This document shows positions 16,374 to 25,135 of a stretch of DNA of 64,000 nucleotides, one piece after another (the stretch's first letter is position 1; every line of letters begins with the position of its first letter). This DNA comes from Aestuariivirga litoralis. GTDB lineage: Bacteria; Pseudomonadota; Alphaproteobacteria; Rhizobiales; Aestuariivirgaceae. Under the pieces are notes generated by a model. The model was given only the letters and a program-made list of their open reading frames with translations, made no database searches and was not told the origin of the DNA. The translations under genes were made by a program, and so were the position numbers. The stretch covers positions 124,001 through 188,000 of the forward strand of contig NZ_QKVK01000001.1 of the NCBI RefSeq assembly GCF_003234965.1, in the 5' to 3' direction.

Positions 16374-18068
16374 TCAGCACTCGAAGGCCAGCTGCACCTG
16401 CTGCCTGCCGCCCGACTGCGCGACCGTCGAATAGTCCGACAGCTTGCGCAGGATCCAGCCGCCCATGCGCAGGACGCCGTCGGGGCTGTCGGTGAGCTCA
16501 TCGATGTCGGGCGCCCTGCCCGGCAGCACCAGCGGGCGGCCGTCATAGACGAAGCGCATCGCCAGCACGAGCTCGTTATAGGAGATGGTGCAGTCGATCG
16601 GGCCCTTGGCAATGCCGCCCAGCAGGTCGAGCGTCTCGCGCATCGCGGCAGCGGCGCGCGCACCCGTCTGGCGGTGCATGCCCCAGCGCTCGCCCAGGGT
16701 CTGCATGATCTCGTCGGCATCGCTGTCCTCGCCCGCGGCGCTGAAGACCATCCTCTCCTGCTGGCGGATGCCGATGCGCATGACGAGGTTCAGCACGATC
16801 GCCACAATGGTGGCGAAGGTCATGGGCGCCAGCACATGCTCAATGGACGTTCCGGCGAAGCGCGTGGTGAGGGCGGGCACCGATTGCAGCAGCACACCTG
16901 CGCCGACCGACAGCCCGATCACCAGCGCGCGCCGCGGCGAGAGCATGCGTGACAGCGCAAGCTCCGCACCCGACACGATGAAATAGCACGCCGCATAGAA
17001 CAGGATGCCTGCCACGACGGCATCCGGCAGCGACAGCACGTGCTTCAGCGCCAGCGGCACGAAGGCGACGGCCATCAGCAGTCCGCCCGCCGCCATGGCG
17101 ACGGCGCGCGACGTGACGCCGGTGGCATAGGCGAGCGTGAGGTTCGCCGATGACATGCCAACCGCCGTGCCGCCGAGCAGGCCCGAGAGCGCGGTGAAAA
17201 CGCCCGAGGCCTGCAGGCCCTTCGACATGGTGGTGAAGTTGGGCCGCCGCCAGTCGGCATCGTCCAGCCGCTCGGTGCCGATCAGCACGCCCAACTCGTC
17301 AACGACGTTGACCAATGCCGCCACCACCGCGAGATAGACCAGCCCCATGTCGAAGGTGAGGCCGGGCAGGTGGATGGACGGCAGCGCAAAGGCCGGAACG
17401 TCCAGTCCCGTCTTCGCGTCGCCCGGCTGCCAAACGCCCAGCGCATAGGCCACGATCATGCCGGCCACGCAGCCCAGAAGGAGCGAGAAGAAGCGCGCCA
17501 TGCCCTTGAGCCAAACCGATCCGGCCGAGGCCACCGCGAGCGTCACCAGCGCCACCACCAGGCCCGCGTTCTCGACATGCAGGAAGCTCTTGTCCACCGA
17601 CTGGGTGACGATGCCGCGCAGCGTGCCCGGCAGCAGCGATACGCCGAGCATGATGACCACCACGCCGCAGACTTCCGGCGGGAAGAACACGCGCAGCCGC
17701 CGCACCAGCGAGCCGAAGACGAACTGCACGATGCCGGCCGTGAGCAGGAGCACCGCGATGCCGCCCGGCCCCGCCGTCAGCCCCGCGGCAATGGCGAGCG
17801 GGATGTAGATCGGGTTGGGGTGGAACACGATCAGCAGTTTCGAGGCGAATTTCGCCTGCAGCAGCGTGCCCAGGCCGCAGACCAGCAGCGTCGTCGACAG
17901 CATGGCGAACTGGTCTGCCGCCGAAAGGTTCAGCGCCTTGGTGATGATCACCACATAGACGAGATTGATGAGGACGATGGCCGAATGCTGGAAGGCCAGG
18001 ATGGCGGTGGAGAGCGGCGGCGGCGTCTCGTCATTCGCAAATTGCAGGTAGGAAGGCCGCTTCGCCAT
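16374..18068 (-). CDS. NCS2 nucleobase permease with C-terminal HATPase-like domain
   Basis: A 564-residue protein. Residues 1-440 are a uracil/xanthine permease of the NCS2 (UraA/PbuX) family, with about 12-14 membrane segments and family motifs such as AFQHSAIVL near the N-terminus, VVNVVDELGVL-type sequence mid-protein and GGTAVGMSSANLTLAYATGVTSR. These carry purines or pyrimidines into the cell with protons or sodium. Unusually, about 120 cytoplasmic residues follow the last helix: WGMHRQTGARAAAAMRETLD, then ISYNELVLAMRFVYDG, LVLPGRAPDIDEL and GWILRKLSD. This resembles the degenerate histidine-kinase-like ATPase tail found on some proteobacterial NCS2 proteins. No N- or G-box of an active kinase is visible, so it is more likely a binding or regulatory module. 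Substrate unknown. Confidence 0.83.
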   Translation of the reverse strand: MAKRPSYLQFANDETPPPLSTAILAFQHSAIVLINLVYVVIITKALNLSAADQFAMLSTTLLVCGLGTLLQAKFASKLLIVFHPNPIYIPLAIAAGLTAGPGGIAVLLLTAGIVQFVFGSLVRRLRVFFPPEVCGVVVIMLGVSLLPGTLRGIVTQSVDKSFLHVENAGLVVALVTLAVASAGSVWLKGMARFFSLLLGCVAGMIVAYALGVWQPGDAKTGLDVPAFALPSIHLPGLTFDMGLVYLAVVAALVNVVDELGVLIGTERLDDADWRRPNFTTMSKGLQASGVFTALSGLLGGTAVGMSSANLTLAYATGVTSRAVAMAAGGLLMAVAFVPLALKHVLSLPDAVVAGILFYAACYFIVSGAELALSRMLSPRRALVIGLSVGAGVLLQSVPALTTRFAGTSIEHVLAPMTFATIVAIVLNLVMRIGIRQQERMVFSAAGEDSDADEIMQTLGERWGMHRQTGARAAAAMRETLDLLGGIAKGPIDCTISYNELVLAMRFVYDGRPLVLPGRAPDIDELTDSPDGVLRMGGWILRKLSDYSTVAQSGGRQQVQLAFEC

Positions 18069-18198
18069 CAGTCACTCACCCCCGGGAACCGGCTGCTCTG
18101 CGGCAGCCTGGACAAGGCGCGCAGATAAGCATGGGTGCCCGCACAGGCCTAGCGCCATGTCCCGTGATGCCTCGGGAAATGCGGCGGCGCCAGCAATC

Positions 18199-19047
18199 TC
18201 AAGTAGGCTTATTGATCCAGGAGACCTCGCCCTTGCCCCAGTTGCCGAGGCCGAGGCGCTGCGCCAGTGCGGGAACCAGGATCTCGAGCTCCCTGTCGAG
18301 CTTCCATGGCGCGTTGAGGATGGCGAGGCCGGAGCCCGCCAGTCCGCCGGCGCCGAAGGCTTCGCGCACGCGGAGTTCCACCTTCAGCGTGCCGGGCAGG
18401 CCGATCTCGCGGATGCCGGCAAGGATCGTCTCGGCCGTGGCATCGGCCTTCAGCGGATACCAAACGACGAAGACGCCCTGCAGGAAGCGGCGGATGCCAT
18501 GGCCCAGCATACGCACCGTCTTCTCCGCCTCGTTCTTCACCTCATAGGGCGGGTCGATGAGGATGAGGCCGCGGCGCTCCGGCGGCGGCAGCTTGGCCTT
18601 GAGGCAGGTCTCGGCATCCATCGAGGTCACGTCGCAGCGCGGGTCGCGGAGGTATTCACGCTCCAGCGCGATGGCATCCTGCGGGTGAAGCTCGTTGGCG
18701 ATGAGCCGGTCCTGGGGCCGCATCAGGCGCAGCGCCAGTTCGGGCGAGCCCGGGTAATGGCGCAGGCCACCTGCCGGGTTGAGCGCCGCGATCACCTCGC
18801 GATAGGGCGTCAGCAGCGCTTCGACCTCGGCATCGAAGGGATCGGCCAGCTTGCCGACGCCGCCCTCCCATTCGCCGGTCTTGCCCGCCTCGATGCCGGA
18901 GAGGTCATAGAGCCCGATGCCGGCATGCGCATCGATGACGCGGAAGGGCTTGTCCTTCTTCGCCATGTGCACCATCAGGCGCGCCAGCACCGCGTGCTTC
19001 AGCACGTCGGCGTGGTTGCCGGCGTGATAGGCGTGGCGGTAGTTCAT
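18199..19047 (-). CDS. rlmJ: 23S rRNA (adenine(2030)-N6)-methyltransferase
   Basis: A 282-residue protein matching RlmJ from end to end: it begins MNYRHAYHAGNHADVLKH, has the SAM-binding VIDAHAGIGLYDL, and the catalytic N6-adenine motif DPPYE (in LILIDPPYEVKNE), with WYPLK near residue 205. RlmJ methylates A2030 of 23S rRNA, a non-essential modification. It overlaps the upstream DUF486 gene by four bases (ATGA), so the two are cotranscribed and coupled. Start and length agree with the family. The ribosomal target is carried over from the characterised E. coli enzyme. Confidence 0.95.
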   Translation of the reverse strand: MNYRHAYHAGNHADVLKHAVLARLMVHMAKKDKPFRVIDAHAGIGLYDLSGIEAGKTGEWEGGVGKLADPFDAEVEALLTPYREVIAALNPAGGLRHYPGSPELALRLMRPQDRLIANELHPQDAIALEREYLRDPRCDVTSMDAETCLKAKLPPPERRGLILIDPPYEVKNEAEKTVRMLGHGIRRFLQGVFVVWYPLKADATAETILAGIREIGLPGTLKVELRVREAFGAGGLAGSGLAILNAPWKLDRELEILVPALAQRLGLGNWGKGEVSWINKPT

Positions 19048-19394
19048 CCGCGGAACACGAAGAAGGCGCCGGCACAGATCAGCGCGAAGCCGATGGCATG
19101 GTTCACGGTGATCGCCTGCCCAAGATAGAAGACCGAGAACACCGAGAAGACGACGAAGGTGATGACCTCCTGGATGGTCTTGAGCTCGGCCGCGTTATAG
19201 ACCTCGAAGCCGATGCGGTTCGCGGGCACGGCGAGCCAGTATTCGAAGAAGGCGATGCCCCAGCTGGCGATCACCGCCGCCCACAGCGGCTTGTTGGTGT
19301 AGTGCAGGTGGCCATACCAGGCGAAGGTCATGAACACGTTGGATGCGACGAGCATCAGGATGGGCAGCACGTAGGGCGAGGTCAGGGCGGGCAT
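19044..19394 (-). CDS. DMT-type small membrane protein, DUF486
   Basis: A 116-residue, four-helix membrane protein. It opens with TSPYVLPILMLVASNVFMTFAW, has YGHLHYTN and the family-typical SWGIAFFEYWLAVPANRIG, followed by KTIQEVITFVVFSVFSVFYL, which are signatures of DUF486 (a half-size relative of drug/metabolite transporters). Such proteins probably dimerise in the inner membrane; no substrate is known. Its stop overlaps the rlmJ start by four bases. The link to rRNA methylation is positional only. Confidence 0.9.
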   Translation of the reverse strand: MPALTSPYVLPILMLVASNVFMTFAWYGHLHYTNKPLWAAVIASWGIAFFEYWLAVPANRIGFEVYNAAELKTIQEVITFVVFSVFSVFYLGQAITVNHAIGFALICAGAFFVFRG

Positions 19395-19410
19395 CAGGGG
19401 ACTTCTGCTG

Positions 19411-20298
19411 TTACTTGAAGCGGATGGAGGCGAGGTCGATCATGGTGCCGTCCTGGCCGAGATTGGCATAGAGGATGCGGTCCGGCGCGCCGTCCTTCAC
19501 CATGAAGAAGCCGACCGAGTCGACCGCATAGCCCAGCCGGCCGCAGGGCGGATCCGGAATTTCCTCCTGCACCTGCCGATCGAAGTCCTCCTTCATCCTG
19601 CCGGTGGGAACCACCTGCCAGGCGGTCCAGCCGGCGGGCGCGGGCTGGTCATTGACCTGCGCCATCTGGCACTGGGGGTCATCGAGCACGAGGCCCTGTT
19701 GCTTGAGCGTGTCGAGGAGGGCGGGCGGGCCGCCCGGCTCGCGGAATTCCTGCAGCACGGTATAGGGCTCGCCGTCATCCACCCGCAGCGCGAAGAGATT
19801 GTCCCGCTCGTTGTAGGTGACGCCCCACAGCCCGGTGTCGAACTTGCAGGTCTCGGTCCACAGGCCGAGGTCGCTGCCCTGGCGCCACACCCAGTTGCAG
19901 GCCGCCCTGTCGGTTGAATAGAACGGCACCGGCGAGGCGCCCTCGACCGGCTCATGCGGGGCCACCCGCACGCTGACATCGGCCAGCGGCACGCAGACAT
20001 CGCCGCCGCCATCGGGCGAGGCGAGTGCGGCGAGTTTCGGGTCGCCCGCCTCCAGTCCCTTGTCCTGGCCATAGAGGCACAGGCTTTCGGCGCTGACGCC
20101 ATAGACGGTGACGCCGTCGAAATCCGCCTTCGCCAGGTGGTCCTTCACGAAGGCCTCGGAGAAGCGCACGTCGATCTGCTTGCCCAGCGCCGCGCGCAGC
20201 TCGGCAAGCGCCTGCGCGGCGGGCACCAGCGTGCCGTCGGCCGCGGCGGGCGCGGCGGCGAGCAGCAGTCCAAGCAGGGCGGGAGCAAGCTGTTTCAT
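19411..20298 (-). CDS. Secreted protein of unknown function
   Basis: Starting at the ATG at 20298 gives 295 residues with a signal peptide (MKQLAPALLGLLLAAAPAAA-DG). I do not recognise a domain. Seen in the mature part are several cysteines (SLCLYG, GDVCVPL, AACNWVW, ETCKF, PQCQMA, PPCGRLGY), enough for three disulfides, and a conserved-looking end, TMIDLASIRF. It lies 16 bases upstream of DUF486 on the same strand. A three-codon longer start (20307) is possible. An exported, disulfide-bonded protein is the most that can be said. Confidence 0.7.
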   Translation of the reverse strand: MKQLAPALLGLLLAAAPAAADGTLVPAAQALAELRAALGKQIDVRFSEAFVKDHLAKADFDGVTVYGVSAESLCLYGQDKGLEAGDPKLAALASPDGGGDVCVPLADVSVRVAPHEPVEGASPVPFYSTDRAACNWVWRQGSDLGLWTETCKFDTGLWGVTYNERDNLFALRVDDGEPYTVLQEFREPGGPPALLDTLKQQGLVLDDPQCQMAQVNDQPAPAGWTAWQVVPTGRMKEDFDRQVQEEIPDPPCGRLGYAVDSVGFFMVKDGAPDRILYANLGQDGTMIDLASIRFK

Positions 20299-20394
20299 GG
20301 CCCGCACTCATGCCAGAAGACGCGGGCTTTGGCTATTGGCGGAACCATCGCACCCCGCCGCCGTTCCGCACCGGACCAAACCGGAGGATGTGCC

Positions 20395-20916
20395 ATGGCC
20401 GACGACCGACAGGAAACCGACGAACGCCTCATGCAGTGGCTGCGCGACGCCCATGCCATGGAAAGACAGGCCGAGACCATGCTCTCCGGCATGGAAAGCC
20501 GCATCGAGCATTACCCGCATCTGAGAAAGCGCATCGCCCAGCACCTGAAGGAAACCCAGCACCAGGCGCAGCGCCTGGACGATGCCATCGGCCGCCTCGG
20601 CGGCTCCACCTCCGCGCTCAAGGACACGGTGGCGAGCCTCGCCACCCTGGCGCAGGGGCTGATGGGCTCCATGGCGGGCGACGAGGTGATGAAGGGCCTG
20701 CTCGCCGGCTATGCCTTCGAGCATTACGAGATCGGCGCCTACCGCATCCTCATCGCCGCCGCCGCCGCGCTGGGCGACGTCGAAACCACCCGCATCCTGC
20801 GCGAGAACCTGCGCGAGGAGGAGGACATGGCGCAGTGGCTCTCCTCCAGCATCGACCCGCTGACGGCGGAATATCTCGAGCGCGAGGCCAACGGCAGCGA
20901 GCGGGCGAAGCGGTAG
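20395..20916 (+). CDS. DUF892 ferritin-like protein (YciE/YciF type)
   Basis: The ATG at 20395, after GGAGGAT, gives 173 residues. The DUF892 pattern is clear: LMQWLRDAHAMERQAETML, then IAQHLKETQHQAQRLDDAI, FEHYEIGAYRILIAAA, and NLREEEDMAQWL. These supply the Glu/His ligands of a ferritin-like four-helix bundle with a di-iron site. Homologues YciE and YciF are stress-induced in enteric bacteria; the reaction is unknown. The gene lies 57 bases upstream of uvrB on the same strand, which may be chance. No signal peptide is present. Confidence 0.88.
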   Translation: MADDRQETDERLMQWLRDAHAMERQAETMLSGMESRIEHYPHLRKRIAQHLKETQHQAQRLDDAIGRLGGSTSALKDTVASLATLAQGLMGSMAGDEVMKGLLAGYAFEHYEIGAYRILIAAAAALGDVETTRILRENLREEEDMAQWLSSSIDPLTAEYLEREANGSERAKR

Positions 20917-20973
20917 GACGGGCCCTCATCCGCCCTTCCCGATTCCCCTCCCCCGCCCTATATTCCCCCCATC

Positions 20974-23265
20974 ATGGGACATTCACGCCAGGAAGGCGGC
21001 TTCGCGGAAGCGCCGCAGCCGCTCGATCTCGACTCCGCCGAGTCCATCACCGGGGGCCTCGGCCCCCTGCGGCCGGAATTCGTGCCGCTGTCGAGCTTCA
21101 CCCCCGTCAAGCCGCCGAAGCCACCGAAGTCCGATGGCGGCCGCCGCCTGAAGATCGTCTCGGAATTCGAGCCGCGCGGCGACCAGCCGACCGCCATCCG
21201 CGAGCTGGTCAATGGCGTGGCCCAGATGGAGCGCGACCAGGTGCTCCTCGGCGTCACCGGCTCCGGCAAGACCTTCACCATGGCCAAGGTGATCGAGGAG
21301 ACGCAGCGCCCGGCCCTCATCCTCGCCCCCAACAAGACGCTGGCCGCCCAGCTCTATGGCGAGTTCCAGAGCTTCTTCCCCGAGAACGCGGTGGAGTATT
21401 TCGTCTCCTACTACGACTACTACACGCCCGAGGCCTATGTGCCGCGCAGCGACACCTATATCGAGAAGGAATCCGCCATCAACGAGCAGATCGACCGCAT
21501 GCGCCACTCGGCCACGCGCTCGCTCTTGGAACGCGACGACGTGGTGGTGGTCGCTTCGGTCTCCTGCATCTACGGCATCGGCGACGTCGAGACCTATTCG
21601 GCCATGGCCTTCCAGCTGAAGAAGGGCGACCGCACGCCGCAGCGCCAGCTGCTGGCCGACCTCGTGGCGCTCCACTACAAGCGCAATGACGGGAATTTCG
21701 TGCGCGGCACCTTCCGGGTGCGCGGCGACACGATCGAGCTCTTCCCGTCCCACTTCGAGGACCGCGCCTGGCGCATCTCGCTGTTCGGCGACGAGGTGGA
21801 GTCGATCTCCGAGTTCGACCCGCTCACCGGCCAGAAGATGGCGGAGCTGGAGCAGATCAAGGTCTATTCCAACTCGCATTACGTGACGCCCAAGCCCACG
21901 CTGGAACAGGCCGTCGCCCGCATCAAGAACGACCTGCGCATCCGCCTCAACGAGTTCAACAGCGCCGGCCGGTTGCTGGAGGCCCAGCGCCTCGAGCAGC
22001 GCACCATGTTCGACATCGAGATGATGATGGCCACCGGCAGCTGCGCGGGCATCGAGAACTATTCGCGCTACCTGACCGGGCGAAAGCCCGGCGAGCCGCC
22101 GCCCACGCTCTTCGAATATCTCCCCGACAATGCGCTGGTCTTCATCGACGAGAGCCATGTGACGATCCCGCAGATCGGCGGCATGTTCCGCGGCGACTTA
22201 AACCGCAAGGCCACGCTGGCCGAATATGGCTTCCGCCTGCCCTCCTGCATCGACAACCGCCCCTTGCGCTTCGAGGAGTGGGACGCGATGCGCCCGCAGA
22301 CCGTCTGCGTCTCCGCCACGCCCGGCAAGTGGGAGATGGAGCAGACCGGCGGCGTCTTCGCCGAGCAGGTGATCCGCCCCACCGGCCTCATCGACCCGCC
22401 GGTCATCATCCGCCCGGTCAAGGACCAGGTGGACGACCTCGTGGCCGAGTGCCGCGAGACGGCGCTCAAGGGCTACCGCATCCTCGTCACCACGCTCACC
22501 AAGCGCATGGCGGAGGACCTGACGGAATACATGCATGAACAGGGCATCCGTGTGCGCTACATGCATTCCGACATCGACACGCTGGAGCGGATCGAGATCA
22601 TCCGCGACCTCAGGCTCGGCGCCTTCGACGTGCTGATCGGCATCAACCTGCTGCGCGAGGGCCTGGACATTCCGGAATGCGCCCTCGTCGCCATCCTCGA
22701 CGCCGACAAGGAAGGCTTCCTGCGCTCCGAGACGTCCCTGATCCAGACCATCGGCCGCGCCGCACGCAACGTCGACGGCAAGGTGATCCTCTATGCCGAC
22801 CAGATGACGGGCTCGATGGAACGCGCCATCGCGGAAACCAACCGCCGCCGCGAGAAGCAGGTCGCCTATAACGAGGCCAACGGCATCACCCCGCAGAGTG
22901 TGAAGAAGAACATCGGCGACATCCTGAAGAGCGTCTACGAACAGGACCACGTCCGCGCCGACGCGGGCCTCCTCGACGACGGCCCGCTCATCGGCCACAA
23001 CCTCGAAAAGGTCCTGGCCGACCTCGAAAAGAAAATGCGCGAAGCCGCCGCGAATTTGGAGTTCGAGGAAGCCGCCCGCCTGCGCGACGAGGTGAAACGC
23101 CTGAAGGCCGTGGAACTGGCCGTCATCGACGACCCCACGGTGCGCCAGAGCAACATCAAGGACGCAACAGCAAGCTGGCCGCAGCCGAAGGGGGACCGCA
23201 AGGCGAGCTCGACGGCGGGCAAGCCGGGGACGCGGGCGTATCGGGGGCCGAAGAAGAAGAGGTAG
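20974..23265 (+). CDS. uvrB: Excinuclease ABC subunit UvrB
   Basis: This 763-residue DNA-damage recognition helicase of nucleotide-excision repair loads onto lesions with UvrA and recruits UvrC. Visible are Walker [10 protein letters not shown] (around residue 92), the beta-hairpin [15 protein letters not shown] that inserts into DNA, helicase motifs DESHVT and [10 protein letters not shown], the Q-x-x-GRAARN motif VI, and the C-terminal UVR helix pair ([15 protein letters not shown]). The protein is some 90 residues longer than E. coli UvrB because of an N-terminal extension (about 60 residues, Pro/Lys-rich, ending KPPKSDGG) and a basic C-terminal tail; both occur in rhizobial UvrB. The start is the first ATG; a shorter start near KIVSEFE cannot be excluded. 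Confidence 0.97.
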   Translation: MGHSRQEGGFAEAPQPLDLDSAESITGGLGPLRPEFVPLSSFTPVKPPKPPKSDGGRRLKIVSEFEPRGDQPTAIRELVNGVAQMERDQVLLGVTGSGKTFTMAKVIEETQRPALILAPNKTLAAQLYGEFQSFFPENAVEYFVSYYDYYTPEAYVPRSDTYIEKESAINEQIDRMRHSATRSLLERDDVVVVASVSCIYGIGDVETYSAMAFQLKKGDRTPQRQLLADLVALHYKRNDGNFVRGTFRVRGDTIELFPSHFEDRAWRISLFGDEVESISEFDPLTGQKMAELEQIKVYSNSHYVTPKPTLEQAVARIKNDLRIRLNEFNSAGRLLEAQRLEQRTMFDIEMMMATGSCAGIENYSRYLTGRKPGEPPPTLFEYLPDNALVFIDESHVTIPQIGGMFRGDLNRKATLAEYGFRLPSCIDNRPLRFEEWDAMRPQTVCVSATPGKWEMEQTGGVFAEQVIRPTGLIDPPVIIRPVKDQVDDLVAECRETALKGYRILVTTLTKRMAEDLTEYMHEQGIRVRYMHSDIDTLERIEIIRDLRLGAFDVLIGINLLREGLDIPECALVAILDADKEGFLRSETSLIQTIGRAARNVDGKVILYADQMTGSMERAIAETNRRREKQVAYNEANGITPQSVKKNIGDILKSVYEQDHVRADAGLLDDGPLIGHNLEKVLADLEKKMREAAANLEFEEAARLRDEVKRLKAVELAVIDDPTVRQSNIKDATASWPQPKGDRKASSTAGKPGTRAYRGPKKKR

Positions 23266-23329
23266 ATTTTGCTGCTCTTCCCCACGACCGCCGTCCCATC
23301 TACACCCGTCATCCCGGCGACCCCAAGAC

Positions 23330-23411
23330 CGTCATCCCGGCGAAGGCCGGGATCCAGCTGTCCGCGTGACGACCGCCCGAAGCTGGACCCCGGCCTTCGC
23401 CGGGGTGACGG
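23330..23411. repeat. Intergenic palindromic repeat, family B, copy 1
   Basis: Left arm GTCATCCCGGCGAAGGCCGG and right arm CGGCCTTCGCCGGGGTGACG bracket a short unrelated loop, with a degenerate half copy just before (23308-23325). It lies between uvrB and the antitoxin-like gene. The motif, a CCGGCGAAGGCCGG core with flanking GTCAT/GGATCCAGC, recurs at 25078, 25965, 56469 and 56717. Confidence 0.85.
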
Positions 23412-23503
23412 CACGTTGCTGGGTTGACGCACAAGCCTCGAGCCAAGGGTCTCGATCCGCAAGCCCGGTCGAAACCCCTCCCCCTCCGTGCTATTCTCCC
23501 CCC

Positions 23504-23710
23504 ATGACCAAGCTCGAGAAAATCGAACAGGACATCGCCAGCCTCACCCCCGGCGAGGTGGCGAAACTCGCCCAGTGGTTCGCCGAATACCAGGCCGAGC
23601 TGTGGGACAAGCAGCTCGAGTCCGACGCCGAGTCCGGCCGCCTCGACAGTCTGGCGGACGAGGCCCTGGCCAGCCACCACGCAGGCAAGACCCGCCCGCT
23701 GGCAGACTGA
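23504..23710 (+). CDS. Small antitoxin-like protein without toxin partner
   Basis: A 68-residue acidic helical protein: MTKLEKIEQDIASLTPGEV, then LAQWFAEYQAELWDKQLESDAESGR, DEALASHHAGK. The pattern (an LTPxEVAxLxxW-FxE segment followed by a W-D-x-Q-x-E-x-D-AxSGxL stretch and a C-terminal HxxGKTRPL) is that of antitoxins paired with RelE/ParE-type ribonucleases. Normally the toxin gene overlaps or follows within a few bases. Here the next 40 bases have no such reading frame and the following gene is on the other strand, so the toxin appears lost. No good ribosome-binding site is visible. Function inferred from the family resemblance only. Confidence 0.65.
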   Translation: MTKLEKIEQDIASLTPGEVAKLAQWFAEYQAELWDKQLESDAESGRLDSLADEALASHHAGKTRPLAD

Positions 23711-23757
23711 AGCGGCAGAACTGGCGGCAGCCAAAGAGTAAGAGGAAGATGATAAGA

Positions 23758-24525
23758 TCAAGTCTCAGTTGGAAAAGACTCGATCTTTTTGGTCAGCATT
23801 CTCGGAGAAGAGGTTCGTCTGAGAACAGCTAGAGCGTCGAGAATTTCATCTCGTTGCAATTCACCTGTCCGCACTTTGTTTGTGATAAGTCTGCCGTATC
23901 CATAAAATCGATGCGCGCGAGCGCTTATCCTGAACAAGTCGACCATGCGCTCATACAATATGCTTTCTTCGCTCTCGGTGAGAGCGGCGTTTATCACCCA
24001 TTTCTCTAGGTCAGCCAATCGCGATGTAGAAATCTGAATACTTGAGAGCAGACGTCCCAGCTCAATAGATACGTCCAAAGGAGCTACTTCGACAACGTCT
24101 CTTAACTTCTGGAAGGCCGATTCTGGCAATTGCGCCATCACAAATCGGGTCTGTCCAATAGGAGTAGCGAATGCGGGACCAGTATCGCGCCACGCCTCAA
24201 TCTCATAGAGTCTTTCGAGTGAAGTTGTACAAAACACCTCAATATCGCTCAGTGCGAATGGGATAAGGGTTCGTGCGGCTAGCAGTCTCTGATTATTCTT
24301 CGCATCCTCCAAGTGCATTGCGTGCTCTATCTGTAGACGCGCCGCCTTAACGGTAAACCATGCGGCTGAAAGAGCGAGTACAGCACTCACTAATGTCTGA
24401 TATTGCTGCAACCACTTATGGAACGTGGCCTCAAGTGGTGACGTGAACAGAATCGCGGCTAAGCTCACACCTGCAAGCAATCCGAGCCAAAACCAGATAT
24501 CGAAGTGATTTTGTTTGTCTTCCAC
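23758..24525 (-). CDS. Membrane-anchored protein of unknown function, AT-richer
   Basis: A 255-residue protein with two N-terminal membrane helices (WFWLGLLAGVSLAAILF, about 11-27, and TLVSAVLALSAAWFTVKAA, about 45-63) and a mostly helical cytoplasmic region rich in Leu, Glu and Arg. I do not recognise a family; general resemblance is to small membrane-anchored proteins of accessory regions. Codon and base use differ visibly from the neighbours (many AAT, TTT, ATA-type codons, AT-rich flanks), suggesting recent acquisition. It is flanked by repeats and by short broken genes. No operon partner is evident. Confidence 0.6.
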   Translation of the reverse strand: MEDKQNHFDIWFWLGLLAGVSLAAILFTSPLEATFHKWLQQYQTLVSAVLALSAAWFTVKAARLQIEHAMHLEDAKNNQRLLAARTLIPFALSDIEVFCTTSLERLYEIEAWRDTGPAFATPIGQTRFVMAQLPESAFQKLRDVVEVAPLDVSIELGRLLSSIQISTSRLADLEKWVINAALTESEESILYERMVDLFRISARAHRFYGYGRLITNKVRTGELQRDEILDALAVLRRTSSPRMLTKKIESFPTET

Positions 24526-24582
24526 TTAGTCTTACTCGATTTATTATTCATTCTATTTCAATAATTTCACAAAAAATTGGCG

Positions 24583-24693
24583 TCAGGGATGCGGCGAAGG
24601 CTGCCATCCGACCGCCACCAAATGACGGATCGCCGCTTCATGCGGTGCGATCTGGCCGCGGGCATTGATGGGGTGCAGGGGCCAGTGGGGCAT
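24583..24693 (-). CDS. Possible small ORF, 36 residues
   Basis: ATG at 24693 with AAGAGAGAA eight bases upstream encodes MPHWPLHPINARGQIAPHEA and a further 16 residues before a TGA. It has no recognised domain. It lies in the otherwise gene-poor 24.5-25.1 kb patch. Support is only the start signal and frame, so it may be spurious. Confidence 0.2.
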   Translation of the reverse strand: MPHWPLHPINARGQIAPHEAAIRHLVAVGWQPSPHP

Positions 24694-24722
24694 GCGGTGT
24701 TCTCTCTTGGCTGCGTGTCAGG

Positions 24723-25024
24723 TCATACGTTCCAGATAAACCTTATGAAAATGTAGGTCGCGCCCAAGCCGAGGATGACGTCGATGATCCAGTAAGGCTG
24801 AGAAACTTGTAGTGTGAATGATGCTTGTAAAGGAAGTAGCCGACGCAGGAAAAGAAGTAGACAATTGCCAGATTGAGGTCGCGCGCCCACTCCAGCATCG
24901 CGAAAAGAGCGATGAGCAGCAACGCCCATGACAGATGGGCGCACGCGAAGGGAGACAAATCTATGAGGTGCGGAAGTCGCCACATCATCGCAACGCAGAT
25001 GTGGGTCGCGGCTGATAAAGTCAA
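24723..25024 (-). pseudogene. Small membrane protein gene, probably frameshifted
   Basis: Two reading frames overlap on the minus strand. The first (24743-25024) encodes about 93 residues with hydrophobic segments LSWALLLIALFAMLEWA and LNLAIVYFFSCVGYFLY, then turns into a Ser/Thr-rich, non-hydrophobic end. The second (24723-24983) ends with a proper-looking membrane helix, YWIIDVILGLGATYIFIRFIW. Switching frame near 24800 joins them into one plausible small membrane protein of about 90-100 residues, so a single-base indel has probably broken the gene. No homologue is recognised. A sequencing error is an alternative. Confidence 0.45.
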
Positions 25025-25077
25025 ATATTTTTATACGACATCTTTCATGTAAAGCATTTCAGTCGGCTGCCCAAAGC

Positions 25078-25104
25078 GGGACCCCGGCCTTCGCCGGGGT
25101 GACG
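25078..25104. repeat. Palindromic repeat, family B, single arm
   Basis: GGGACCCCGGCCTTCGCCGG followed by GGTGACGG matches one arm of the family B element. It lies 32 bases past the CPBP protease stop, next to the AT-rich patch, and lacks the mirrored arm, so it looks like a half copy or remnant. Confidence 0.75.
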
Positions 25105-25135
25105 GCATCAGGGGTGTTGTTCTGCGGAAGGACAG

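Noticed and set aside
23500-25100. Integrated prophage or integrative element
   Set aside because: No integrase, transposase, attachment-site duplication or tRNA target is seen; only base composition and broken small genes hint at transfer.
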